The notes under the pieces were generated by a model. The model ran no database searches. It had not been told where the DNA came from and saw only the letters and a program-made list of their open reading frames with translations. DNA of 64,000 nucleotides from Coprinellus micaceus (Eukaryota; Basidiomycota; Agaricomycetes; Agaricales; Psathyrellaceae), in assembly GCA_951394405.1 (NCBI GenBank), contig OX596343.1, forward strand, positions 2,757,224 to 2,821,223, in the 5' to 3' direction. Of this stretch, positions 49,671 through 62,084 are shown in pieces (the stretch's first letter is position 1; every line of letters begins with the position of its first letter). A program made the position numbers and the translations under genes.

Positions 49671-50609
49671 GTTTCAACTGAGTTTAGCCCAAATACACTT
49701 TGAATCCATGTACACTCTCATTGTGCATCGACCACCCTGCCGATTTCTACATGTAAAATATCGTAGGGTAGCCATTACATCAGCAAACACGGGAAGTAGT
49801 TATGTTGAGAGGCTTGATAGCGAAAGAAAAGTGGGCGGGTACTTATTTATCAATGCGGGACTTAGAAGCGGGTTGCTCCACTAAGATCCACAAACCGTCA
49901 CTTTGCAAAGTCGAGTCGCGCCCAACTAAGTGGACAACCCAACAACTAAGTGGCGATCCCACTTCTAAGTAGACACCATTTAAAAAAGTCATCTTGGTAG
50001 AAATGTGTAACAAAGTAGCTACGGCCTAGATAGGTCAACTAAGTCTGTCAATACTTTGACCCCTGGCCTGTAGAGCTTGCACTCGCTTGCACGTAGGCTC
50101 TATGAGGACCTCATGATGGAACTTGGATGGAACGGCTATTCCGAGTGGTGAGCGGATTTCGGCGCACTGACCATTCAACCACGCACATGTAAGCGGGTGC
50201 GGTTACGTGTACGCACATCCGTGAAAACTCGATCCCTCTCAGCCAGAGCAAGCGCATTCAGCGGTGCGGTCCGCTAGGCTTTGGACAGTAGGCCGCATCT
50301 CTATACTTATTCCCCAGAAACGAAGGCTCTGCGTGCCCGCCAACCGGCGATCGATCAACGGGTTCCGGAACTGATCGCCGATCCCCCCCACCCAACGCAG
50401 ACACCCTCCCCCTTAACGTAGACACCTTCTCCGGAGGGGGTCTTCGTTGCCCCGCCAAACGTCCGGCCTCCATGCCGGGCACTGGGCGCGGATCTCGCCG
50501 GCGACGCGTCGTCAGACGCGTCGATCGCGAGCCCCTCTCTTCACTGCCATTACCATCATCATCGTCGTCGTCGCCCTCCGCTCATTGTCGTCATCGTCGA
50601 CGTTCTCCC
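49671..50609. other. Intergenic, short AACTAAGTGG repeats
   Basis: No gene. At about 49925-49975 the motif AACTAAGTGG or CTTCTAAGTAGAC occurs three times at ~20-bp spacing. GTAGACACC-like units recur near 50395-50430. Confidence 0.45.
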
Positions 50610-50960
50610 ATCGTCGTCGTCATCCCGCCTTTCACCAATGGCGGCGTCGTCGTCATCCCGCCCTTCACCAATCGCGCGCTGCTCCCTCCATCGTCGTCAT
50701 CCCGCCTTTTACCAATCGCGGCGTCGTCGTCATCCCGCCTTTTACCAATCGCGGCGTCGTCGTCATCCCGCCTTTTACCAATCGCGGCGTCGTCGTCATC
50801 CCGCCTTGCACCAATCGTGCGCCGCTCCCTCCGCGATCATCATCACCCCGCCGTTCACCAATCGCACCCCGTTCCTTTCGCCATCGTCGTCACCGCCACT
50901 CCCTTCGTCATCATCATCAACCACGCCCACGATCGTCGTCACCCCACCGTTCACCAACCG
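50610..50960 (+). repeat. 33-bp minisatellite
   Basis: The unit is CGTCGTCATCCCGCC followed by TTTTACCAATCGCGG. Good copies start near 50619, 50654, 50699, 50731, 50764 and 50797, with degenerate ones to about 50960. Because 33 is divisible by three, all three forward frames stay open for long distances; these are consequences of the repeat and are not called as genes. Confidence 0.85.
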
Positions 50961-52242
50961 CACTTCGCTCTCTTCCTCATCACTCCGCCGTCTTTCATCT
51001 TCCTTTTCCACTGCCATCGTCACCACCGCCCCGCCGTTACTGAATACGCTTTCCCTTCTGCGATCTGCGTCGTCACTGCCAGCCATCGCCAAGATCGGGC
51101 TCGATCGCCCTTTCCACCACACTCCTCCGCCACCGTTGTCGCCCGCCCTTTGCCAATAGCGCGGCGTCTCCACTGATCGGCGACATCCCCTACCTCACCT
51201 CACCCTCACCTTGGGCGACATACCTACATGCCTTGCACGATCTTCCAATACCCCTTCCTGTAGAATTAGACGCTCAATTGTATTAGCCTATAACTTGAAT
51301 ATATCTGCTCGTTCACTCACCCGTCCAACACCACATGTATGTTCCATGGGTGATGAGCTGGCATGCGCTCACCCAATCTAGTCACACTCTGTACCACCTG
51401 TAAGATGTAAATCGAGACTTATACATTCCTTTGTCACTCTACGAATGAAATCTCAACCCCGCCTAGACCCAATGTTCGGGAATGAGACTTGAGACTGCAC
51501 TGTGGGCGTCCTGCCACTGGGGTGAGGCACCACCTGTCTCTCTGTTGTCTCATCGTTCATCACACAACCTCTGTACAGCTCTATATAGCATTGAACCCCA
51601 CAATATCCAAACCGCCCAGCAGTGAATCTCTGTTCATCGTTCCACCCAGCGCCTAACGCCACGAGATTGCCGCTCATCGTCCTGCCCAGCGCCTAACGCC
51701 ACGAGATTGCCGGTCCTGCCCGGCGCCTAACGCCACAAGATCGCCGCTCGGTCCCGCAGTCCGGTAAGATCGAGCGAAATCTCCGTCCTTGAACACACGT
51801 CACATCATTGCTATTTGACGTTTAATTAGAAGCACTACCCCTGATCGACACTGGCGACAAGGTTTTTCGCCCAACTGGGCTGCGCTCTGAATGACAGCAC
51901 GGTCCCGAGCCAACTGAATTCTTTAATTAAACTTCACCGCCAAAAACGGACCGGCCACACCGCTGTCCAAAATCTTGTTGAACAGGATTTTTGGCACCCC
52001 GCCACAACAGAACACGAGCTTCCCTGTCACAAATCTCGTTCAACAGATTTCTTTCATAACTCCACCGCATATAGTCACGCAAATGAAAACAGATATAGAA
52101 GCAGGACAGAGCCGGCTGTCCCAGCCGCCGTTCATTCCTCCCCTTTCCCTGCCTCTGTGCGCCGGATTCCAGCGCACACTGTGCCTCCACGCCTCCCCGC
52201 TTCCTCTGGACTAGAGCCTATGTTGGTCTTGGCTACGTCACA
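50961..52242. other. Intergenic before the helicase
   Basis: Three tandem copies of GCGCCTAACGCCACGAGATTGCCG with short spacers lie at about 51648-51750. Otherwise no gene or clear promoter motif was seen. The last few hundred bases should hold the helicase promoter. Confidence 0.45.
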
Positions 52243-55200
52243 ATGGAGCCAAAACGTGTCTCCACCCCTCATCCAGACCCATCACCGTGAGTCTTTCCCG
52301 ATCCTCATTTGTGCTCATTGCTAACGTGGGAGAGAGGTCAGATCTAAGCGTGCTCGCTTAGACCAAGCTGAAGTTCCAAGCATTGGGGAACTCGAAACGC
52401 CGCCCTCTGTTGTGAGACTGAGCCTTGCTAATGTTCATCTCACCTTCTAAATGATACCTCAGGCTGTAGCCCTCGTTGCCTCCGGCTCTACTACATCTCT
52501 TGAAGAGTCCAGCCCAAAGCCAGTTGCCACCGTGAGTGCTCTCCTCTAACCGTCGTCTGTACATCGTTCTGAAAGTGGAACTTATCCAGGTCACCGGCGA
52601 GCTGAAGTCTCATCCACAACTTGAACTACTAGGCCTCATCATCAACCAGAAACACAAAATCCTTCTCTGTAAAACATGCGAGCATATGGTGAACCCCGCC
52701 GCCATCAGGGACCATCTCAAGAGCCATACAAACAAATATCTTCCTACCCAGAAGGAAATCAACCCAGCACTTCACATCGTCAAAGAGATGCTCGCCTCAC
52801 CTGAACGTCCCATCATACTGCTTCCTCCCATTGAAGGATTGAAGCTCCACAAGGATTATTATGGATGTCCGTCCTGCAACCAGGCCTGGGGCCGAAAGCC
52901 TGGCCTCACTGGCTGCTCGAACGGCGCTTGCACGAACCACGGCAAATCAGCCGCCTGGTTCACCACCTGGGCACAGAGATTTAAGAATAACAGCAATAGC
53001 CCCTACTTTGCCGTACTCCCTCCGGCGACCACAGTCCCACAACCTTTACCCCAGACCAGCCTATATGAGCTGTACGACAGAACCCGAGAACGTTTGTCCT
53101 TTGATTGCCAGCACTCCATCCAAGCCCAAGATCTCATGAAACGCAAGTATATTGTCGACATGGGCTGGGAGAAACTGCTTGAGCACCTACACCTCACACA
53201 GAAAGAGGCATCGGAAATCTTCTCTTATGCGCGGGACGAGACTGCCATCAGGAACTACCTCACTCGGAACATAACTGATATGCTCAGCGACATGCAGGAC
53301 AACCTTCAGTCCGACTCTTTCCTTCGACATGAGATTGGACGTCGCCCACCCACCCAACACAACGAGATGCACCATGTCGTCCACAAGGTCGTATCAGAGC
53401 CCACCCTCGCACGCTACGCCAAACATATTGTCCACCTTATCATGTATCTCCGCTACGCGGTGGACAATCGCCTCCCCACCGCAATTCCAGAGCCGGTGCA
53501 ATCGTTGGCGATGGAGCTATGGACGATCACCCCCGAACAGCGCGAGGAGTATCACATCACACCTGAAGAGGAGCAGGCCATGCACGACGATGACATCCCT
53601 GAACCTGTCGATGCCGATGGAGAGCCTATCCAAGATCACGAAGAGGAATGTGTGAGCGTCATTGGCCAACAGTCGCTGTTGACACTGGGCCCTACCCAAG
53701 AGAGGGTCCGTGAAATGCTTCGCCAGCTCATCTTTTTCATCCCAGCCAGCTCCAAGGAGGCCACCTTCCATTCTCCCATCGTCCAGTTTATTATCCTCGC
53801 TTCAACGCATCCAACAGACGGCTGGGTCTCTACCAGTCAGATCACCCAGCAAATGGCCGCGGTGCTATGTGTCTGTCGACTCGTACTTTCAGACAATATC
53901 ATAAGCTTGAGTATTGCAAACAGCACGCTCCACGCCGAGTAAGACCCTCGTCCCTTGTGTCCGTCCTGTTGCTGACAACGCATTCTTGACAAGGTCCGTC
54001 AAAGTCCTCAATCCCGCCCTCTCCTACGAGAGGCAAGGGCCGCTCCCCACCATCTACACCACTCTGCGAACCATTGGGGCGTTCAAGGGTGCGGAGCAAG
54101 GCACCACCTACTTCAGCTCCCCCGACTGGACTGCGACATCCGCGTACAACGGGAGCAACATCGTCCATGTCGCCCACATACGGTCGATGGTGCAGACCCT
54201 CTGTGATGAGGTCCAAAACGAGCTTAACAGTCTGCTCTTCCACCAGCCGCACTTTGAGATCGACCGGACCCAGGCCATCTTTGACAAGCCTAGGAACACC
54301 GCGAGCGGCTACTGCTTCCTCGACGATGCTCGCAACAGCTGGCACGGACGTCAGACCCTGGTCGAGTACATGTTGAGCACCGACGAGGTCGCCGAAGCTT
54401 ACATCGAGCGCGTCTTTGTTGACGGCGAGGAGCGCGTCCAATGGAAGCGACACCAGATCCGAATCCTCCGGAAACGCATCTACGAGGTCCAGAACAAGCT
54501 CGTCGCGCTCATCATGGTCACCTACGGCGCTCCCGCTCGAGGGACTGAGCTCGCCTCACACCTGCTTCGTAACGTTCCGAATGGCAGTATAAGGAACTTC
54601 TTCCACAATTTCGGTACTACCTTCCTTCGAGGCTCGTATAACAAGACGACAAACATGACCGGTCTTGATCAAAATATGGCACGAGCGCCCCTACCCGAGG
54701 TCGCTTGGCTTTTCATCCGGTTCAGTATCTTCATCCGTCCCTTGTATACGGAAATACAGCTAGTACTGTTCCCAACGCAGAAAATGGCTTGGGAAAGTCA
54801 CTTCAAGCTCTTCTTCGGTCTCACCTCCCCCTTTGAATCCTCTAACCTCAGCCTCTGCCTCGAGAAGATGAGTAAAAGCACGATCAAAATCAGGATCAAC
54901 CCGTCCTGGCACAGGCAATTCATGTCGTTCATCAGTACCCAGCGCGAGGAGGAGTTTCCTCTCAAGCCCTCCAACTCTAGTCTCGCAGAGCAAATGGGCC
55001 ACACAGGGAAGGTCGAGCTCCAGCATTACGGCCTGGACGACAATCTACCACCCAATACCGACTATCAAGGCTTGAAAAACTGCATCATGACCAGCGGCAT
55101 CTTCCACAGGATCTTTGGTCTGGGCACAGAGATTATTGACAATGTCCACCGCATCAGAAAGGGGACCGATGGACTACCTGTCCTTGAGCCCAGCCCCAGC

Positions 55201-57299
55201 CAGGTCGGGGAAGGCGGACTTTCTACGCAAGCTCTGGAAATCGCCGCGCTCGCCATGGCCCGGAACATACTCCCCACCCTCATTAACTCCACTCAGCGTT
55301 GTGTACAAGAGTCCCATGCAGCCGTCGTTCATCTCTTTTGTCCCACAAAGATCAAGGCAGACACGACATACCCTGGCGTTAGCACTGTTGTCGATGTCAC
55401 TCCCTCCCTGGTTATGCGGCTCAGAGACTTTTTCGATGCACCTCACTCGACCATGGGCTTCAAGGATCACAATCAAGCTCAAGCTACCCAGATCACTGTC
55501 GACGCCAAGGAGTCCCTCCTGCTCGTTACAGCCACTGGTTCAGGAAAGACGCTCCCAGGCATCCTGGCATCACGCTACTATGACGCCCATGACAAGGTCA
55601 CTGTGTACATCGTGCCATACAATGCCATGCACGAACAGTTCCACAAGCGCTTGACCGATGCCGGAATCTCCAACTCTTCCTGGAGCATGGATACCACACT
55701 TGACAATACAACACGCAACGTCATCGCTACATGCGACATGGCTATCACCCCTCAATTCATCGCTTTTCTTCATGCACTAATCGATGCCAAGCGCCTTGTC
55801 CGCGTCATATTCGATGAGGCCCATCTCATCCTTTTACACCAGAGCTTTCGACAGGTCATGCATCAACTGCAGTTCTTGGCCGTCCTAGGTGTTCAAGTCA
55901 TTCTATTGACTGCTACTTTGCCTGTCGCCCTCCAACCAAAGCTTCTCGCAGATGTAGGGTTGACCACCGCCATTGTTCTGCGTGGCGTCACTGCCCGTCC
56001 AAATATCTCGTATAATGTCACACGTGTTAGAAAGCGCTCCGAAGTCCATGAAAGGGTCGTGTCCCTCACGAGGGAGCTCCTCACTGCGTCACAAGTCGGG
56101 AAAATACTCATCTTTTGCAAGCAAATCCACGAGACCAAGGGCTTTGCTGAGGCGCTCGGTGCTGAAGCGTGCTACGCTTCGCTTGGACCCGACTCTATCC
56201 GGGCTCTCCTCACACGCTTTCGGTCCGGAGACGTGCGCTGCATCGCTACTACATGCGTACTTGGAGTAGGGCTCGATGTACCTGGAGTCACCCATGTCAT
56301 TCATGCTGGAAACCCCAGAAACATTATAGACTTTGCACAAGACACCGGGAGAGCCGGCAGGGACGCCGATACGAAACAGGCATACTCCATCCTCGTTTCA
56401 GAACCCATTCCCGTTATCATTGGCGAGGGAGGCGATCCCTCAGTGCGATCCATGGAGCAGTACATTGAAAACGAAAGGTTGTGCCGACGAGTTGCATTGC
56501 AAGAGCCACTGGACGGTGGTGCCCTCCCTTGCTCTGCCATTGGTCCCGAATCACATTTCTGTGATGTTTGTACCAGAGCCAGCAACCGACAAGTACAGCT
56601 CTATACGCTCCCCCTCCCGTCGGCCCAGTCTCGCGGTTTGCCAACTGCGCCCGCCGCTGTTCAGCCCGTCCCTGTCCGCAACGGCGGTCCCACACAGCAT
56701 ATAGCCTCTACCCACGCCGCTCTGGCCCAGGCCAAACCCCTCCCACACAGCGACCTGTATCGTCTTCTCCATCAATTCATCGCAGCATTTACCGACCGCT
56801 GCATCGTTTGTCATATTCGAAAAGAATCTGACAACCATGACTTTGTTGCTCAACACGTCCGACCCGTCCCAAACATCTTACAGACGTACACCAACCATAA
56901 GAATGCCTGCGTCCAATCGCTGAAAAAGGGTACCTGCTTCCACTGCTTCCTCCCCCAACAGGTCAGTAAGGTCTCGATCCAATTGTCGAATTAGACCCTC
57001 ATTTTCATTACTAGGGCGATTACACGGACGAAAAAGGTTGCACTGCCCGCATCCATAGGTGGGTAGACGAAGGGGAACACTGCGACACACCTGCCGTCCT
57101 TTTTGATACTGCAGTTGCCTTGGTGTTCTTGAAACAACACTCCAAGCAAATTTTACCACCGCAGGCGGGAGATCTGGAATCGCAATCGGGCCGGAACAGC
57201 TACTTCTCATGGCTAACCAAGACACCTTCTCCAGGAGAACCCATCAACCTTCTCACATTAATTAGAATCCTAGCTACGCAACTGCACGTCACTGTATAA
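52243..57299 (+). CDS. Telomere-linked RecQ-type helicase
   Basis: Six exons sum to 1595 codons (1594 aa): 52243-52286, 52342-52411, 52463-52531, 52590-53938, 53994-56961 and 57015-57299. Introns are 51-58 nt. The N-terminus has a basic SKRAR nuclear signal, then a C2H2-like finger (C88, C91, H103, H107) and a second Cys cluster (CPSCNQAWG). A long middle region resembles that of other subtelomeric fungal helicases. The SF2 core has TATGSGKT at 1023-1030, DEAH at 1118-1121, TATLP at 1150-1154, and the RecQ motif VI DTGRAGRD at 1294-1301. C-terminal Cys pairs follow, the last being C1492/C1495 just before the final intron. All catalytic motifs are intact, so the enzyme may be active in DNA unwinding at chromosome ends, as proposed for telomere-linked helicases of fungi. 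Exons 1-3 rest on splice signals alone; the first alternative is a start at 52451. Confidence 0.88.
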
Positions 57300-57379
57300 T
57301 ACACTTCATATAAATACACCTTGAGGTGGGCGATAAAAACCGTATCCCCTTCCTTCCCCTCCTCTACGCTCTCCTCCAT

Positions 57380-58839
57380 ATGGACACGGTTACCTACCAC
57401 TCCTCCAGATGCGTCAACTGCGACCATTCGCTACTCGATGAACGCCATGCATATAAGTGTTTGGTTCAATCTCTCACCATAACCGTGACCCCTGGGGTCA
57501 GGCCCTCTCTCGCTCAACGGACCAAGGGTACCAACTTTGAATGTCCATATTGTCAACGTTTGGATCGGGATGCTCGACACCATGCCGTGAGATCGCCTCG
57601 GCGCCCCGAGCGTATTATATTTTGACGTTTTACACAGAAACATCTGTTGACTTGCGCCAACGGCCACGACGAAGACGGTGAAAGGTACTGCATCCTTTTA
57701 TCTTTTCCTCACCCTATGTCTGTGCTAACACTTCCCTAGCTCGGATTCCTCCTCCAACACTACGTCCTCTGCCCTACTCTTCCGCATACCACAAGGCTCG
57801 AGATCAGCCCTCCCCTCCCAAGGCACTTCCTCGTCAACTTCAAATCTCACCAAGCCTACTCGGTCCAACCCTGGCCAGCCCTCGGGTCCCCCCGTTTTCT
57901 CAACGCCAGCTCCCAAGTCCAGCTTTAAAAGGACCAGCGAAACGTATGCGAGCACCCCTGTCCTCGGAAAGCGTTTCAAAGCAGACGTTGGCATGGCCTC
58001 ATCTTCTTCCTCCTCCTCCTCCTCCTCCTCCTCGCACTTGCTCTTCCACTCCTCTCCGTCCCTCAAGCTAGCAACCCCTAACCCATCCATACGCCCTTCC
58101 TCCTCCGCCTCAACCACTGTCATGCGTGGCCCCTCTGGAAGGCCACTCACCCTCGCCGAGGACGGCGTTCCCTGGCAGGCCGTCTATACCCTAGCCAACC
58201 TCCTTGGCGACAAGTATTGTGCATGCTGCTACACCCTCAACGAAATGAACGTCGACCACTCCACCAACAGTTGCCGGTGGAGCCAACCAGACGGTGGTTA
58301 CAAAGACTTCAGGAGGGGCCTGGAACACAAAAATAAAACCTGTTACAGATGCAATATCCCTGGTGGAGTGAGTCCTTTAAACGCTCTCCCCTGTCCCCTT
58401 TGCTCATTCTAAACTCCCCTAGCTTTATTTCCAGGGCGACAATGGACAAGCGATCACCTTTCACCATGACGGCGACTACGCGCAATGCCATTTAGAAGAT
58501 TCGATCCTCCTTGTCCCCTTCATCTTCAAAACACGTCGCCAATGGAATGACCATAACCCTCCCATGATGGCTCTTGCAAAGTTTCTTACGGGACGTCCGG
58601 GCACCAATAAGCTCGACTTCACCACAATCACCGATGACGCGTTCCTCAACTGGCTTAGATACTCGCCCAAGATCCAAACTCTTCCTCCGGTACTCGTCAT
58701 GCTCTGGGCCCTCGTTGAGCATCGTGGACTGCCAAACTCCTCCAACTTCAAGCAGTACGACCTCGGACTTCCACTCACCACCCAATCTGACCCAGCGATC
58801 GAGGAGGAAGCTGATGGTTTCTCAGGAGAACTCATATAA
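57380..58839 (+). CDS. Zinc-knuckle protein related to the helicase C-terminus
   Basis: Four exons sum to 429 codons (428 aa): 57380-57586, 57638-57684, 57740-58367 and 58435-58839; introns are 51-67 nt. An in-frame stop at 57311 puts the start after the helicase stop. Cys clusters lie at C11/C14/C27, C55/C58 with H67/H68, C245/C247/C248 and C286/C289. A Ser-rich, probably disordered linker with a poly-Ser run (~172-183) separates them. The last module has C-x2-C, five residues, a phase-0 intron, then GD: the same arrangement as the end of the helicase. So the gene carries a duplicate of that module without a helicase core. A DNA- or RNA-binding partner of the helicase is a reasonable guess, not more. 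It begins 80 bp past the helicase stop, same strand. Confidence 0.75.
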
Positions 58840-59583
58840 ACGCACACACCTGCATTTTCGGCATCATGCATTCGCGCTCGTCTCACCCTTCTTTCTGCTC
58901 TCCTTGTCATTCACCCTCTGTATCATATGAACTTTTTCTCGGGTCCTTACAGTATTCATTTGCAGCAAAGCTTCGGTCCCAATTGTATCCATTCCAGAAC
59001 CACGTTACTCATGGATCTGACGGAAAGTCAACACACCTACATGTAGATCCCAAACCCCTTCGAGTTCCGCACATGTAGATTCTTAATTACGTCCGCGTTG
59101 ATCATACCCCTACATGTAGCCTCGTAATCGACTTTTGATCCATCACCCTCCATCACCCTTCCGCAACGCCCAGTGTGGCAAACACTCCACCCCTTCCACC
59201 ACACCCCAATATCGTACGTTTCCAGGGTCGGGTCATCCCTTGAATCGCAATCCCCCATTGTCTGTTCCCTCTTGCCTCCCACCTCTTCAGTCATGGGTAC
59301 GCCTGTTCACAATCTGCCTGATGACCCTTCCCCAGGCTCAATCTAAAACGCAGACACCGTTCAGGACTCCACTCTCGAAAGCGCAAGTGTTTTCGCTCTT
59401 CAGGAAGCATTTCCACGCTTTGGCGATTCCGTCATCCCCCGCCCATTTTCAAGGCTGAGGGGTCTCACTATACCCATTGGCAAAAGCCTTTGCAGACTCC
59501 TACTCGGCCCCCCCTCCAACGTAAATGTTCTCTCTCTCCCCGCCAACCATCTCCCACTCCTCCAAGTCTCTCTCCTCCCTTCG

Positions 59584-60315
59584 ATGGCGTCTTACACAGA
59601 AGATTGTCAAGCGCTGATCGCCTTTCGTGGATCAACATCCCTGTGCCAGCTTGCCATCTCTGGAAGCGCCTACCTTGATTTGGCCCTGGACGAGACGTGC
59701 ATTACACACCTCGCGGTCATTGGCACAAAGTTGGCCCGGCCCATTTCCCCAACTTTTACCGCCTTGAAACACCTCCACCTCCACGGCGCCGACTCCATCC
59801 CTATCGTTCTCAATGACCAGGCTCTTCCCCACCTTCAGAGCCTCTACATCCATACAAGGGGAATCCGGAGCTACCTTTTATACCTCTTTTTCCGGTCCAT
59901 CGCTATGCCTTCTTTGAAAGACTTGGCACTGGACTGCGATTGGCAACTCATGACAGTGGGTACGCCCCGGATCGCAGCAAGCCTGGCTTCACTGGCCTCT
60001 ATCCGCCGTTTTCGGATCCTGGGACCAAACATGCAATCATCTATCCTTGGTTACCTCGCTCAAGGGACGCCCAGCCTTTGGATCCTTGAGATCGGCCACC
60101 ACAATATACCCGCCGTTATACTTCACCTCCACAACGGGCAATGGGCCCAGCTCAATCGGGTCACAATCATTCATCCAGATGCCCACCCGCTGGGTTCCAC
60201 GGCGCGAAGGCCCTTTTCCACAAACCTCAATGCGATCCCACAAATCCACGCAACAAACACAACCTATTCACGTCTGCCCCACCTTGTTCCGGCAGAATAC
60301 GTGAATATGATTTGA
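59584..60315 (+). CDS. LRR-like protein, possible F-box family
   Basis: An open frame of 243 codons; the same frame is open upstream to a TAA at 59344, adding about 79 codons without an ATG. Leucine-rich repeat-like units recur (LKHLHLHGAD, LPHLQSLYIHTRG, MPSLKDLALDCDW, IRRFRILGP, TPSLWILEIGHHN) at about 25-30 residue spacing, as in the C-terminal half of fungal F-box/LRR proteins. No F-box was found upstream, though an ATG at 59293 begins a HNLPDD-like sequence that soon stops. It is either a gene with an unplaced first exon or a 5'-truncated relic. Confidence 0.45.
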   Translation: MASYTEDCQALIAFRGSTSLCQLAISGSAYLDLALDETCITHLAVIGTKLARPISPTFTALKHLHLHGADSIPIVLNDQALPHLQSLYIHTRGIRSYLLYLFFRSIAMPSLKDLALDCDWQLMTVGTPRIAASLASLASIRRFRILGPNMQSSILGYLAQGTPSLWILEIGHHNIPAVILHLHNGQWAQLNRVTIIHPDAHPLGSTARRPFSTNLNAIPQIHATNTTYSRLPHLVPAEYVNMI

Positions 60316-61190
60316 GGTACCAAGTTCAGAAGGGAACCGCCCGCATCGCACGCAAGGTTATTTATTGTCCATTCCGCCACAATCAATGGATGCAGCCTTC
60401 CCTGCTCGCTTCCTTCGGCGCTTTACGGTTTCGGTTATTAGCATTTCTGCATGTGCTGCCCGTCCTAGAACAATATACACAGTTGCGGACCCTGAGAAAG
60501 TGACACCCGCTCGACTCCTCAATGACCCAAACATGCGGAAACGGGTTTGGTTCGTCGGGGGCAGGCATATCAACGAGAGAAACGCTGCGACACCGTGTTG
60601 AAGGCATGTGCTTGAGCACGGTGCAAGACCAGTTCGCTAGGTTCGTCCATAGAAGGGCAACATCTCAATACTCGAGTCCCAGATTTTTATTCACGGTCAG
60701 GGTGCAAGTCCTCCATAAACCAAGCTTGTAGGTGTTCTCGCCTTTTAATGCTACCCCAAGGCGAAGGAACGAAAATTCCCCATTTAACACTCATCACGTT
60801 CTGCCTTGCTACTCTCCCCGCCTTCACTATTCGACCCCTGGACGCATCAACCTAACACCACACTCGTTTTCTGCTCGCCAAACCGTCCTCTCCTTATACA
60901 CCATAAAAACTGACTACCCATATGAACCCGTTCATTTACGCCAGCCCGGATGATCTCACCAAGCCTCCCTTTCACAGGCAAGCAACCGCAGTTACCCCCA
61001 TCACCCCCCACCCCCACCCCTCATCACACGTTCATCCACCACACACACCCAAAACGTTCCCACACGAAATGGTGGGCAGTAATTGCACTACTCGCCGTGC
61101 GCAGGTACAAACTGGCCGCCCGCTCCCCTAAACCTACCCTAGGAAGGGAACGCTCGACATATTGTCGGGCTAGTACTGGACTACAATGAT
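60316..61190. other. Intergenic, no recognisable gene
   Basis: Short open frames only, with CA/CCA-rich low complexity near 60990-61050 on the + strand. Confidence 0.45.
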
Positions 61191-61317
61191 AAGGGTGGCT
61201 TTCAAGAACGCTGTTGTACTCTGATCTATGGATATTCCGCCAACGGGGTGATAGACTCGCCCTGATGAAAGAGGTTCATGGGTCTAGGTACCTCGGCCGT
61301 ATCGTAGAGCCACCCCT
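61191..61317. mobile_element. 127-bp MITE-like element, copy 1
   Basis: It begins AAGGGTGGCT and ends AGCCACCCCT, a terminal inverted repeat of ten bases with one mismatch. It has no coding capacity. Nearly identical to copy 2, 24 bp downstream. The termini and small size suggest a miniature inverted-repeat element, but no target-site duplication was confirmed, and a simple tandem repeat remains possible. Confidence 0.55.
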
Positions 61318-61341
61318 AGTAGGTCTAACGAATTCCGCGAT

Positions 61342-61468
61342 AAGGGTGGCTTGCGAGAACGCTGCTGTACTCTGATCTATGGATATTCAGCCAACGGGGT
61401 GATAGACTCGCTCTGATGAAAGAGGTTCATGGGTCTAGGTACCCCGGCCATATCGTAGAGCCACCCTT
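61342..61468. mobile_element. 127-bp MITE-like element, copy 2
   Basis: It has perfect ten-base terminal inverted repeats (AAGGGTGGCT and AGCCACCCTT). It differs from copy 1 at only a handful of bases, so the two are recent relatives. Confidence 0.55.
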
Positions 61469-61598
61469 ACGTGCCATTCACCTACTTTACACCCAAATGA
61501 AACCCATTCCTGGTCTCTCTTGGAACGCTCTGTACCGGCACCCTCTAGTCGGTCAACCTGGCGCTGTATTACTCTGGTCCACCCTTTTACCTTGGCCT

Positions 61599-61950
61599 AC
61601 TGTCAACTTACACTCTGGTCGCCTTTTCCGTTCACTTGTACGCTCTTGACATACTTTGACTAGTACTCACTTGGCTACACTTGCTGACGACCCTTGTATT
61701 CAAATTACTTTTGCCCTTGACTGTCAACTTACACTCTGGTCGCCTTTTCCGTTCACTTGTACGCTCTTGACAAACCCTGACTAGTACTCACTTGGCTACA
61801 CTTGCTGACGACCCTTGTATTCAAACTACTTACTTACAATCTGATTGTCTGTTCCTTGCACTTGTACGTTCGTAACGAATGTGACTTTGGAACTTTGACT
61901 ACCACTAGTCACTTGGCTACACTTGCTGACGACCCTTGTACTGCATAACT
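61599..61950 (+). repeat. 121-bp tandem triplication
   Basis: The marker CACTTGGCTACACTTGCTGACGACCC lies at 61668, 61789 and 61910, exactly 121 bp apart. Copies 1 and 2 are nearly identical (both with CTCTGGTCGCCTTTTCCGTTC); copy 3 is diverged in its first half. Confidence 0.9.
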
Positions 61951-62084
61951 AACTCTTTCAATAGGGATGGACTTGGGGGATTGATAAAGACGGGACGTGA
62001 ATTAGCTCTGCCTTTCCAAGGTGGTTAGTAGTTTACGACCCGTCTTTGAGTAGGACTGGGGGCCGCCATCTTGGGTCATTGACT

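Noticed and set aside
50447..51176. Three overlapping + strand frames of 173-234 codons
   Set aside because: They result from a 33-bp repeat that keeps all frames open; the products are His/Arg/Ser/Pro low complexity.
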